A stretch of 64,000 bases of DNA from Siniperca chuatsi (Eukaryota; Chordata; Actinopteri; Centrarchiformes; Sinipercidae): assembly GCF_020085105.1 (NCBI RefSeq), contig NC_058052.1, positions 9,839,233-9,903,232 on the forward strand, given 5' to 3'. The notes beneath the pieces are model-generated. The model did not search any database and had not been told where the DNA came from. It saw only the letters and a list, made by a program, of their open reading frames with translations. Within the stretch, counting starts at the first letter, position 1, and the number at the start of each line of letters is the position of its first letter. The translations under genes were made by a program, and so were the position numbers. This document shows positions 36,201-47,875 of this stretch, piece after piece.

Positions 36201-39200
36201 TGCTGGAAGATTAAAGTTATTTAGTCAATTAGCAGTTCCTGTCATATTCTTGCTGTGTTTTTCCATGTTTTCAGTGTTCTCATACAACCTTGGGACATGT
36301 GCGAACAATAGAAATAAGTGCTCGCAATTTGCTGACTGCAAGGACTACTCCAGTGGATACTGTTGCCACTGCAGACCTGGCTTCTATGGCAATGGGATAC
36401 AGTGTGTGGCAGAGGGTAACGTTATGCTTCATGATTTAAGCCTATTGAAACAAGACTGAAACTAAGAGTGTTACTGCTTCAGGGATTCAGAGAGGAATGG
36501 GTTTGTTTAAAATGCATGAAATATGCTCCTATGGCAAACTTTAGACATTGTCATGTTAGCTAGCTACATTCTATGAGATCTGAGCTAACGCTATGAATGT
36601 TGAGCTTTTATGATAACAGTAAACACAAAAGACTATTAAAACAAAATTATACTACACGCTCACATGGTGGAGCTAACTTCCAGGTTGGCTTTCAAAAACT
36701 GTATGAACTGTATGAACTGTTGAAATTTGTAAGGCTTCATTATCCAAAATGCATTTAATGTGTTCATTGTTCTTTTTAGTAGCTGGCAGATGTGGAGATC
36801 TTTTTTTCAGTTTAGCAATTTCACTTCTTGTGTTTAGAAATTTTCCACAAGTGTCCATTACACTGGTTTTTGTTTTTGCAGGAAAGCCACAGAGGATAAA
36901 TGGTAAAGTGCATGGAAAAGTATATGTGGGCAACTCTCCTTCTCCAGAGGAGTTCACCAGCAACGATCTCCACTCATACGTTGTGGTAAACGATGGCCGT
37001 TCCTATGTGGCCATCAGTGACATCCCTTTCACCCTTGGGCCCTCGCTGCAGCCCCTGTCGGCCCTTGGGGGTGTGATTGGGTGGGCGTTTGCTCTGGAGC
37101 AGCCTGGCTTCAAGAATGGCTTCAGTATTATTGGTGAGGGAAAGATTATCTACAACTGCACGAACAATATCTGATAATGTGACCAAAGTGAAGAATCAGG
37201 CAGCATACATCTCTGCACACACACGTTAATGCTGCTACAAGCAGTTTGCCATACAGCTGCAGTTTTACTCACTCTGTCCAGCTGAATTCCCCTCACATTA
37301 CCTCAGCTGAGATAGAAGGCGGAAAGCCAAAGTTCATCCAGGGCCAGGGTCTTAAAGTTAACTTCCTCTTCTCTGCCCTCTGTAGGGGGGGAGTTCACAC
37401 GGCAGGCTGAGGTGACCTTTCTGCCAGGGAATGAGAAGCTGACCATCAGGCAGGAGTTCAAAGGCATCGATGAGCACGACCACCTGGTGGTGAGCACCAC
37501 CCTGGAAGGCCAGGTCCCTGAGGTGCCTCGCGGCTCCACCATCCAGATCAACCCTTACTCCGAGATCTACCAGTACAGCAACAACTGTAAGATACAGCTT
37601 GAACAGAGAATGTCACTGCGTTGTTTCTCCTGTTTTTTGCACTTGGCCGAACCTCTTTATCCAAAATAATGTCCAAGTCTTTTTATGCTTTTGTAATCAT
37701 AACGAAGTGCTTAAGAAGTCAAGACTGAGAAATGATCATATTCTACATGCTTCTTACCTGCCTATCGTACCTTCCAGTGATCACCTCATCCTCCACTCGG
37801 GACTATGTAGTGAGCTTGCCCGATGGCTCCACTGACACCAGGACGTATCAGTGGCGTCAGACCATCACCTTCCAGAGCTGCCAGCATGGCGATTCTTTGA
37901 GAGACATGAAATCGACCCAGATGCTCAGCGTGGACCAGGTCTTTGTCTTGTACGATGCTACTAATAAACTCATCCGGTTTGCCATGAGCAACAAGATCGG
38001 GGATATCAATGGTGAGGTCATAGAGATTATTTTTGTCTTCCTGTTTTTGTATGCGCTCACTTCCTTCCTGGAGTACAAAATATAACATCCTGACCAAGGA
38101 CAGTTTTACTAAAAGTTAGGGCTATTGTTGAATGGTAAATAAGTTTGTCTCATCGAATCACATGAATTAATATTATAGTAGTAACACTCTCCTAAAATAC
38201 ACCCTTAATTCTCAGGAGGGCAGCCAGAGGAGAACCCATGTTTCACTGGAAGACACGGCTGTGACACCAACGCTGTGTGCCGACCTGAACAGGGAACTCA
38301 GTTCACCTGCAAGTGTGCTGCTGGCTTCAACGGTGATGGCCGCACATGTTATGGTAAGAATGGTGAATATAATACCATTGTTTGTGGCAATAAAAAGGGT
38401 GTAGTAGCCTCTTGATTTTCACCACTAGTGTATTTTCTGTTTTCAAGTAAATCAAACAGTTTCCGCATCTGTTTAGAGCCATCATTTAATTAACCCAGAT
38501 ATCCTAAAGTCTTCCTTCCTGGGCAATCTTGCCAATCAGCAAAGGGAGTCTTGCATGGTAAACAAAGTTTCTGATACTCCCAGACCAGGTTAACATGTCC
38601 AGTGTGGTCCCCGTCCCCAGCTCTATACAACCAAAAATCTTTTGCATTCAAGATTAGACAGGAAGCGCTCTGAGGCACGTACAGTAGAAAAAGGAAGGAA
38701 GTATTTCAGACAGATGCTATCTTGAAACATTCGTAATTAAGAAATCTAATTAAGCTCTCTCCTCTGGCCTCAGATATCTGATAATGAAGGAGACTGATTT
38801 GACAAATCCAGACTTCAGAGCTCCAAACTCAAACTTGGACCTAATGCAGAAGTGATTAGTATGTGATAATTGGCTCTTCTCTTTATCAGACATTGATGAG
38901 TGCAGAGAGAATCCTCAGATATGTGGCTCCCATGCTATCTGCAACAATCAGCCTGGGACCTTCCGCTGTGAATGTATAGATGGATATCAGTTTGCCAGTG
39001 ATGGGCAGAGCTGCATTGGTAAGTGATGTTTGTGCACTGGCAAGTACAATTACATATTTCAGAAATCTCACCTGGTAGCTGGGATGAACAGGTTCAGACA
39101 TAAACTGTAATAAAATGCATTAAAATATTAAGTAGACCAGGGAAGAGCAACATGCATACAGACTAACCATAAGTACACACATACAACTCTGAACTGACTG

Positions 39201-42200
39201 GTGCAGTGAGATTATAATTTCAGAGATTATCTAGTAGAAAGTGTAATTAGGTTTTAGGTCCACATTGCGTGTGTGATTGTCTGTGTGTAAATGTGTGTGT
39301 GTGTGTGTGTTCAAATAATACACCTATCAACTGGATAGGACAACAGGACAGTTGAGAGTCTTGAAAAAGTCACAATTTTCTTTTCTTACTTTTCTGGTCT
39401 CCTGCTGTTTGTCACCAGCTGTAACCTACATATATTAAAGGAATAGTTTAACATTTTGGGAAATACGCTAATTTTCTTTCTTGCCGTGAGTTAGATACCA
39501 CTCGCATGTCTGTATGCTAAATATGAAGCTACAGCCAGCAGCCAGTTAGCTTAGCTTAGCATAAAGAAACAGGGGTAAACAGCTAGCCTGGCTTAGTCCA
39601 GAGGTAACAAAATCTGCCTACCAGACACAACACATTGTATCTCATTTGTTTAATCTATACAAAAACCGAAGGCTAGCTGTTTCCCCGTTTTCAGTCTTTT
39701 TGCTAAGCCAAGCTAACTGGCTGCTAATTGTAGCCTTATATTTATTGGACAGATATGAGAGTGGTATCGATTCTCATCTAGCTCCTCGGCAAGAAAGTGA
39801 CTACTCTTATTTCCCAAAATGTTGACCTATTCTTTTAAGATAAAAAACGACAAAAAGCATTGTGACGTAGCTTAACAAATGTTAAACTGTTTAAAAGTTT
39901 AATGTGATGTCTGGTCATTTTGACATGCTCTAACATATCAGGATCTCATCTTAATCGCTCCATACCAAAACAAATTAACAGTACTTCCCTGGTCTTCTTC
40001 TCCTCAGAGGTTAATCGGCTTGTGGACCCCTGTGAAGAAGGCACCCATAACTGTGACATTCCTGAGCGCGCTCAGTGCACCTACACTGCAGGCTGGTCAT
40101 ACAGCTGCTCCTGCCTGCCAGGGTTCACAGGAGATGGTAGAATCTGTCAAGGTACTGCATAGAGACACTAAATATTTGCTTATGCTGAAGAATAATCACA
40201 GGAATAAACTGCTTTCAGTTTGTAGATGACAGAAAATCTACAAAATGGGCCTCATTCGAAGGAATATACAACATTAATGAGTTGTTATAGTATCTAATTC
40301 AAATCCAGTAAAATGTAAGATTTAGATGTAATGATCTTTGAGTTTATTAATGAAAAATTTAAATGCAAATTTAATCATTCATTTTAATAGTTTTTTTAAT
40401 TCTAATTATTAATTGATTATAATGAAACACTGTTAAAGTGGCACACTCCTGGCTTTATACTTGTTGGTGTGTGCAAGGAGAGAATCTGTGAAATCTGAGT
40501 TTTGAGAGTTTACTACCAAAAAGCTTTCATGGGCAGAGAATCATCGCAGAGGAAGAGAAACAATAAGCTGACAAGGACATTCTGAACGTTTTTAGTAATG
40601 ATTTTAGTAGCTTCTGGTGATGAAAATGTTGTTGGAAATTCATCCTGAAATCTGTCAGAGTGCCCTTTTGTTACACTTACAAGGAGAAGGAGGAGAAGTC
40701 CCTCCTTGCAATTGCCTTATCATGTGTTCAACGACAACAAACGTCTGCTGTATCTAATGGCCGCCTGCATGATATGGAAAATTGTATACTATATAAAATA
40801 GTATATCTAGTCAACAGGCTAAATGGAAAATAAACAGGATAGTCCTTTAACACAAGTAGTCGAGGCTATAATTGTTAAACCATCTGCTGGGGGAGGTGAG
40901 ACTGCTTACATAATATATCTGCAGTGATTGAACAGTGAAACATGAAAAGCAGATGGGATTTCCATGTGTGGAGGTCCTGAGTTTGGCTGGTCCTCAGCAG
41001 CACTCATTCATAGTTTCCATTCAGTCTTTGCTTGATGCTCTACACTCCGAGGACAGCTCTGGGCACAGGGAGACCCAGATCACGGTGTAGATCCCCGACC
41101 ATAAAAGGACAGAACAAATCGGACATGTAGAAAATATTTTATCCGTATAGTTGATGACTGGTTCTTCTCTGTCCTCACTCACCTTCTTTTATCCTGCCTG
41201 AAGACATAGATGAGTGCCAGCCAGGCAGGTGCCATCAGCACGCTGTGTGTTATAACACCCAGGGATCATTTACCTGCCAGTGCAGGCCGGGTTACTATGG
41301 CGACGGCTTCTACTGCTCTCCAGGTAAGTCTTTTGGAATGCCATCCCTTTTTGACAAGCAAACCCAACATCTCACTTAAACAGTGCATCGTTGTCAGTCG
41401 ACTTGATTTTATATTCTGTCTGGTAACATTCAGTCTCTGCTGCTACAAGTATATTTTGGGTATCGTGGAAAACAGCTTTGGTAATAGTTTTCTTTGATTT
41501 AGTTGCAGACGCGATAATAGGAAAACGTATCATTTCCATTCTCAGCATTGTTGATTCTACCCATTTGGCCAAGAGGAGTGTTTGGAAATGAGTTCCTTGC
41601 CAGAGTATATTGGTGCCAGCTGGAACCTGTTTTTCATTTTCGTCTGGACAGTAAAAGGAATTTGTCATGTCTGACGAGGGACGTGGGAGTTTTTGTGTAG
41701 CTACTTTTTAAAACAGAAGACAAAAGGAAATATAAATGAGCTTGTAAGTCTGTGACATTGTTGCAGGGCATCTGTGCTCACTGTGGAGCTTATTTTTTAT
41801 GTTTCTCTTCAGAGAGGACAAAAACACCATGTGAGACCCACAGAGACAGTCTCCTGGGTTGGTCTCCACGGGGTCCCCGACCTCCCATTGGACAGTACAT
41901 CCCTACGTGTGACGAGAACGGTGCCTATGAACCCATGCAGTGCCACGGCAGCACAGGACACTGCTGGTGCGTGGACCAAAACGGACATGAGATCTCTGGG
42001 ACTCGCTCTGGGCCTGGCAGCAGACCAATGTGTGAGTGTTTAACGCTGGACAACAAGAGACCACAGTGTCTTACACTGTGTATTAAAAGACCAAATATGC
42101 ATGACCAATGGAGGGTTTGAAGAAGTTTTTGTTGGCCAGAAAACTTTAGGTTCCACCTCCACAAGACCCCTGATTTTTCAGTGTTTGTCTCCGGTAGGTA

Positions 42201-45200
42201 TTGACCATGGTGTTGTGCCACCGCCTGTTGGACCAACCCCTCGACCCGGTGTCCACCCCCTGCCTCCAGGAACACACCTGTTGTTTGCCCAGAGTGGCAG
42301 GATAGAGCACATCCCGCTGGAAGGTTACAGTATGAAAAAGGACGATGCCAAGGCTATCCTCCATCTCCCTGTAAGTTTCTTTAAATTAACTTCCTCCTAA
42401 GAGAGGAAGTTCTACAAGCAGTTTGAGCAGATCTGTGTGATCCATTTAGTTGTAGATTTTTTGTGGTTAGAAGCGCTTGCCAGGAGTTTTAATGTGACAC
42501 GCAAACAGTCCTTACTTCCTCTGAATATCAACATTTTTGAGATAGATTTTAATAAGCTTTTCTGAAAAGATCTTTGGTTAAAATATTATATTGGATTTAT
42601 GTCTGTTCATGACAGAGAAATGTTTATAAGGTCTTAGAAGTTCATAGCTGTGCAATAAGCACTTTGGGAGTAAAGGCACAATGTCAAGTCAGTATTTTTT
42701 GGTATGTGTGATCATTCAGATTGTACTCGAAAAAACAATCACAGCTTACACAAGTCTCTCCCTTGCTGGTAATAATACTTGCATTCTAGCTCTGCGATTT
42801 CCACATCTGCTTCATGCATTCAAGGCCTGCACTTTATTGGAGACACATGGTGACATTCACACTAATTACTAACATCAGTCTGACATCTTTGGAATTGCAA
42901 TCTGCATTTCTTCTTACGCTGACTTCCAAACCAGCTGGTCTGAAGTCTGGCCGAGTTCCTCACTCTCTATTGTTTGGATTTATGTCTAGACGTCAATGTA
43001 AAAAACACACATCTGCTCCATGTTTTTTTTTTTTTATCCATGACCACTCTTGTTTGAACAAAGTGCACTTTCAAGATTGTTGGTTGCTGACCCCTCCGCA
43101 GGAGAAGGTAATCATCGGAGTGGCCTATGACTGTGTGGAGAAAATGGTCTACTGGACTGAAATCACATCTCCCTCAATCAGCAAGGCCAGCATCCAGGGG
43201 GGAGAGCCCATTGCGGTCATTAGATCAGGTAGTGTTACCGTTCGCTGTTATCCTTCATTCTACTTGTTCTCTTTCATTTTCAGCCATTTGTGAATGAAGA
43301 GACTGTTTTCAAAAAGCAAAGAAAGCGATGTGCAAAATGTAACCTCTCAACAGATTTGGATAGCCCAGAGGGTATCGCCATCGACCACTTGGGACGAACC
43401 ATGTTCTGGACAGACTCTGTGAAGGATCGCATCGAGGTGGCCTCATTGGACGGGTCTCAGCGTCGTGTCATTATAGACTCTGGTCTTGTCAACCCCCGTG
43501 CTATTATCACTGATCCTCCCAATGGGTGTGTATTGTTTCACACAACTTTTACTCTTTTACAAGCTTGTTTCTTTAACATACCAAGAGTGAGATACCTAAC
43601 CGCTTAAGTTCATTTGTTACTTAAGCAAATTCAGGGGATGAATTTGCTTATAAGAGCGGTATTGATCTTCTCATCTAACTCCTGGCAAGAAGGCGAATAA
43701 GTGAATGACCCAAAATGTTGAACTATTTCTTTCTAAATACACACCTGGATAGTAGTTTGTGTGAATATTATTACATTGATCATAAATCGTCATAATCGAG
43801 AAGCTTATGAACAACTAGCTTCATTAGCTACTGTTAAAGCATAAAATTTATTGGTAGAAGAATTTATGATTTGAATAATATTGTGTTAAAATCTACCAGC
43901 AATTTAAATCTGTTCAGTTTGATAATGACTGACGCCACACCGGTCCTTACAACAGTAATCTATACTGGGCCGACTGGAACCGCGATGCCCCCAAGATTGA
44001 GACCTCTTACATGGATGGATCCAACAGAAGGGTGCTGGTTAAAGACGATCTCAGCCTGCCCAACGGCTTGACTTACGACTCTCAGAGCTCTCTGCTTTGT
44101 TGGGCAGATGCAGGTACAGTAGATTTCAGACAGATGACTCATCTATGAAATTATGTCTGCCTTGTGATCAGCAATAAGTGTAATCTCTCGCCTGTAGGCA
44201 CACATAAAATGGAGTGCACGCATCCTGGCCGGGGTGACCGCAGACAGGTTATGGAGGGGATTCAGTACCCTTTTGGTATCACGTCTTTTGGGAAGAACAT
44301 CTACTACACTGACTGGCGGAGGTTTGACTTTTTGTATTATCCTGAACATTTTTGAAGTCTAGCTTTATATCGAATGACAACATATGGGATGTAAGTAAAA
44401 CAAATTTTGTGGTAGGGGTTTAGCCAGAGTTCTTGTGTACCTTGATGTGATTTTGATAGTTTTAAATTACTACACACTGGAATTTTTAGAATCAAGGGCA
44501 TAATGCAGGCTTTATCCATGGTCGACTGCGCAATGTAAGAACCCAGATCTGTCAAGGTGGAGGAAGGAGAGGGTAGGTCAGAGGTTAAAAAGCTCCCCAC
44601 ACTTCCCTTGATGTTCCTCCAGGCTCGGACACTCCCACTCCAAATGCGGCTGATTCTGTATGTTAGCCACTGCAAAAAGGCGGGGGTTGGGATGTCTATT
44701 TGTGTGTGTGTATGTGGGGTGAGGAAGCATCTTAAGAAGTGGCAGCTGCTTGCAATTTCTCAGCCTCAGCGTCTGTGAGTGACCTGCCCAGGGCCTCCCT
44801 CTGATCTTGCCAGGGCTGTAGCCTTGTTGGAGAAGGTTGAGAGGTGGTGGGGGGCACACAGACTATGTCAGTTATGGCTAAGAAACCTACCCTAACCCTT
44901 GCTCATTCTTGACAGACTTTATACAAAGCACAGGGAGGCAGGATGCTAACATTTCTCAAGCTAGGATAGTACGGGATTGCTAAACTCTTGTGCTGATTGT
45001 GTTTACAACAGGGATGCCGTGGTTGCTGTGGACCGCTATACTGGCAGGGAGTCAGACGAGTTCCAGCCTCAGAAACGGACCAAGCTATATGGGATCGCCA
45101 CAGCCTATGCCCAGTGTCCATCAGGTAAATATGCCAGTTGTGAGGGTGCAAAGGGGCCATATAGTCCCCATAAATTCTCCTTAAAATGTTTGCTCTTAAA

Positions 45201-45907
45201 GTCTTCAAAATGTTTATTTATAGGTACATTTTAATTTACCTACTAATTGGTCTTTTCATGCCTGGAGTCACCTTTGTAATGCATCTAGCACTGATGTGCA
45301 GCCCCACTTAAACGCCATCCCTAGAATTAGCTTGACCTTTGTACATTTGGGGGCTACCTTTGAATCCGCCTTATTAGCCATTCCCTTTACTCTTCGGGAC
45401 CTAGCAGCCTAGTTTTGCAGTGCAGTCTGCGAACAAGAAAAATCGCAGGTTCACTCCTCGACCTGAAAGCAACAGGAGGGATTCTGCAGCTAGAATTCAT
45501 CATTAAGTGAAGGGATTACTGATATTACTGTGCGGCGCCAGGCCTCATCCTCCCTTCTAGATAAGGCTGCATGCATAAAGCCAGGGAATGTCGAGTCAAG
45601 GGAGAGGGGGCCTCCAACATCTGGAGTTTGCTATGTGTTTCCTTGTAAGTATGTATATATCTGTTGAACAAACAGTGAAGAGCCCGTTTCCTGCTGTTCC
45701 CTGGTGGCTTATGGTTTATATAAATGTCCTGGAATGTCCTGCATTAATTAGTTTGTATGTTTTTTCCTTCCGCCAGGACAAAACTACTGCGCTGTGAACA
45801 ACGGGGGCTGTACTCACCTCTGTTTAGCAACCCCTACCGGCCGCTCCTGCAAATGTCCCAGCAACGCAGTGGGTGTGGGCTGTGTGGAGAGAGACAGCGG
45901 GTACTGA
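33076..45907 (+). CDS. nid1: nid1, nidogen-1 (entactin), complete
   Basis: Nidogen-1 is a secreted basement-membrane glycoprotein that links laminin to collagen IV and perlecan. Twenty coding exons join in one frame: 33076-33279, 35130-35432, 35510-35736, 35845-36143, 36275-36415, 36882-37133, 37386-37586, 37778-38011, 38216-38353, 38890-39018, 40008-40151, 41204-41323, 41813-42031, 42198-42370, 43102-43228, 43354-43525, 43956-44113, 44198-44321, 45012-45124, 45777-45907. They give 3609 bp, 1202 residues (human 1247). Order: signal peptide (about 1-23), NIDO (69-245), linker, EGF1, G2F barrel (392-620), four EGF modules, one thyroglobulin type-1 module, YWTD propeller, final EGF. A single thyroglobulin module favours NID1 over NID2. 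The start has a clear signal peptide ([16 protein letters not shown]). Weak splice sites are noted for exons 12, 16 and 18. Teleosts may have nid1a and nid1b; copy identity is not resolved. Confidence 0.95.
33280..35129 (+). other. nid1: nid1 intron 1
   Basis: This 1.85 kb intron runs from donor gtaagt to acceptor ttgatttcag. It is AT-rich, and I recognise no repeat or exon in it beyond a short GT run near 34800-34815. Confidence 0.7.
35130..35736 (+). CDS. nid1: nid1 NIDO domain exons 2-3
   Basis: Residues 69-245, encoded by 35130-35432 and 35510-35736. It contains [32 protein letters not shown] and AVVITWVDV, typical of the N-terminal NIDO module. An RGD tripeptide occurs at about residues 162-164 ([10 protein letters not shown]). 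The intron between is only 77 bp. Confidence 0.9.
35845..36415 (+). CDS. nid1: nid1 linker (exon 4) and EGF1 (exon 5)
   Basis: Exon 4 (35845-36143, residues about 245-344) finishes NIDO with GVWVYEIG and encodes a proline- and tyrosine-rich linker ([19 protein letters not shown]) that is shorter than in human. Exon 5 (36275-36415) encodes EGF1, with cysteines in [19 protein letters not shown] and GNGIQCVAE. Confidence 0.9.
36882..38011 (+). CDS. nid1: nid1 G2F beta-barrel exons 6-8
   Basis: Exons 36882-37133, 37386-37586 and 37778-38011 encode residues 392-620, the GFP-like G2 barrel that binds collagen IV and perlecan in mammals. Landmarks are [55 protein letters not shown] and [10 protein letters not shown]. 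All joins are phase 1. Confidence 0.92.
38216..41323 (+). CDS. nid1: nid1 EGF modules 2-5 (exons 9-12)
   Basis: Each exon encodes one module with phase-1 borders: 38216-38353, 38890-39018, 40008-40151 and 41204-41323. Modules 3 and 5 begin DIDEC, a calcium-binding type. Module 2 ends [10 protein letters not shown], where mammalian NID1 has RGD. The module 5 acceptor is the less common AAG (cctgaag). Confidence 0.92.
39293..39310. repeat. (GT)n microsatellite
   Basis: Short GT run in nid1 intron 10, just before the MITE at 39436. Confidence 0.8.
39436..39838. mobile_element. MITE with long inverted repeats in nid1 intron 10
   Basis: The left arm starts ttaaaggaatagtttaacat and the right arm, reversed, starts ttaaaagaataggtcaacat; both continue into tttgggaaata and a shared ctttcttgccg block. 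Inner parts also pair (gccagcagccagttagctta). It is a 403-bp hairpin-forming, non-coding element of a type common in teleosts. Confidence 0.75.
41813..42370 (+). CDS. nid1: nid1 thyroglobulin type-1 module and hinge (exons 13-14)
   Basis: Exon 41813-42031 has the thyroglobulin type-1 signature: [18 protein letters not shown] then GHCWCVD. Exon 42198-42370 is a proline-rich hinge ([18 protein letters not shown]), then [17 protein letters not shown] leading into the propeller. Confidence 0.92.
43102..45907 (+). CDS. nid1: nid1 YWTD propeller and final EGF (exons 15-20)
   Basis: Exons 43102-43228, 43354-43525, 43956-44113, 44198-44321, 45012-45124 and 45777-45907. Blade motifs are VYWTE, MFWTD, LYWAD, LCWAD and YYTDW. 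In mammals this propeller binds the laminin gamma-1 chain. The final EGF ([14 protein letters not shown]) ends at TGA 45905-45907. Donors of exons 16 (gtgtgt) and 18 (gtttga) are weak. Confidence 0.9.
43638..43736 (+). repeat. Fragment of the same MITE family in nid1 intron 16
   Basis: The sequence taagagcggtattgatcttc, then tggcaagaaggcgaata and cccaaaatgttgaactattt, matches the right end of the element at 39436-39838 in the same orientation. The left part is missing. Confidence 0.65.
45400..45480 (+). repeat. tRNA-like SINE head in nid1 intron 19
   Basis: It contains gcagcctagttttgcagtgc (A-box-like), gaacaagaaaaatc, and the B-box-like gcaggttcactcctcgacc. It is degenerate and not a working tRNA. 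Confidence 0.5.
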
Positions 45908-46156
45908 AAGCAGGTCGTCTGGGCTCTGAGAATTGACACTGTTTGGATGTTTAGGAGCCACTCAGCATTACTAAACTATAGCTGCTGAAAACACCACTGA
46001 AAAGCAGAGATGAACTTACAGTGCCCTTTATCGCTCAGTGTTACGCATATCTACGTTTTTACATTTCCCATTGCTTTTATAAAACCACAACTGCCTTTGA
46101 GAATTGTAAATATAAACACTATTATTTTGTCTTTTCCTGAGTGCACATAAACTGAG

Positions 46157-46162
46157 AATAAA
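46157..46162 (+). terminator. nid1: Candidate nid1 polyadenylation signal (proximal)
   Basis: AATAAA 250 bp after the nid1 stop. A second AATAAA at 46330-46335 is followed by a GT-rich stretch (tgttggtctgctgtgtc), so both may be used. Confidence 0.55.
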
Positions 46163-46329
46163 GTTCAAGGGATACATAATTTAATGTGAAATTCATCACA
46201 GCAATGCATGACATCATCTCGTGTCAGATGTGTTACACTGTGGCATGTTAGGATTATCTTATTTCATGGAAGTATTGACTAGTGTCTGTACAAGCTGGTG
46301 GGATGAGTTTACATGCTGGGCAACAAAAG

Positions 46330-46335
46330 AATAAA
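46330..46335 (+). terminator. nid1: Candidate nid1 polyadenylation signal (distal)
   Basis: AATAAA with a downstream GT-rich element at about 46350-46366, the arrangement expected of a strong cleavage site. Confidence 0.6.
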
Positions 46336-47754
46336 CATTTTTCTAACATGTTGGTCTGCTGTGTCTTTGGCTTTAGTGTAATAATAGCGACACCATGTGT
46401 TAGATAGCGTTAATTACAACTCCATATGCGTTGTGTTGCTGTAGGTGCCGCCAAAGTAAAACTTGCGAACAAATGACCTGTTTAAGGTAATATATTTGTA
46501 TGTAAAAATGTAGAATATCTAAATGTTTGAAGGGTCACATTTTTGGTCCAGAAACACTACTATTATATTCAAATATTTCTATAGGAGAAATATTTGTGGC
46601 ACTTAGATTTATCAATTCAATTATTTTCACGTCCTTTGTTATATATTATATATTAATGTAGGCTTTCCCCCCCACATTATCATTAATTTCTAATTCATTA
46701 AATATACGTTTATCTGAATAACTGATTCAACCACAAAATGTTACACTAAGGGTTTTAAATTTTCCAGCACACTGGACTAATGACCAGCCCTATCATGTTG
46801 CTTAACGAGTAATAGGCTTCAGTAACCTGTAACCTGCCGTTAAATGCTGGAAAAAAAGAGGCATGTTGTTGTTTGTTGTTCTCACGTGGCCTATTTCCAA
46901 AATGCAATGTGTCAAAGGGATGACGTTTCTGCTTTGTTAATATAAAGGAAACAAAATGCTGCCCTATAGACTGATGCTGCCGCAAAAAGGGAGACACTTG
47001 CTTACGTGAGTGGTGCATTAAGAGGCTGTTCAAAAACTCGGAATATGATACATTTACCACATAATAATATCTTTATTTACATAGCACCTATCAAAACAAA
47101 GTTACAAAGTGCTTTACATAGCAAGCAAAGAACACATAAAAAAAAACTGCACGGACACAGTTAAACTGGGCTACCAGTGTGCCAGTCCTACCTTTACCAC
47201 GGTGTATTCGTGGATTTACAGAGACTCCACAAACGCACCACCGTTCCCGAACGAAATGCGTTGAGTGATTGGGGAATTAGTTGTGTGTTATCCAATGGGA
47301 AGCAGGACAGGAGTCAGTGGGCATGTCACCGGCTGTGAGCTCTTACTAGGTTTTTGTGGCGACCCTCAAACTTGTCTGCGAGGAATATTTTGCCCTGGTC
47401 AACACAGATAAAAACAGATAAATTAGTCTTTTGGATTAATTATTTTATACATGGGAGACAGAGTCCTCTTTCTTTTTAACATGTTTAATCTCAGTCGTGT
47501 TTTCTGCCAAATCAGATTCACCAGATGACTAAAAAGTCAGATTTTCTCTAATCTAGAGGACTCACACACTATAATTGTAGGTCTAGTTACTTTCTGTCGA
47601 ACTTTGGAATGTATTCCCACTAAGCAAATAGAAATTCAAAATGTCACCGACAGAATTAACCTGAAATCTTTGTGACTAACCGTCATTACAAGATTTCTTT
47701 TTTCAGTCCCTCACTCAGCCGTTGACGTCTGGGAGATTCTAACGTAATGGCAGG

Positions 47755-47875
47755 CAAGGAAAGGACGGTATTATAAATGGGATTGTCTTGCAGTCAGCGC
47801 TGAGGGCAAAATCACACCCCGTAGTCTGCTGCACGAAGGCTAGCATTAGCTGGCTTTAATTTATGGGAAACGAAG
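47755..47875 (+). other. lyst: Probable non-coding first exon of lyst
   Basis: A consensus-like donor (cgaag/gtatgt) ends this stretch, and a good acceptor precedes the exon at 49440. The 5' boundary is a guess. The ATG at 47863-47865, if spliced to 49440, would open a 15-codon upstream ORF ending in TGA. Confidence 0.4.

Noticed and set aside
41767..41812. Alternative upstream acceptor for the nid1 thyroglobulin exon (ttgcag at 41761-41766)
   Set aside because: Its use would put the exon out of frame with exon 12; the acceptor at 41812 keeps frame and the expected module border.
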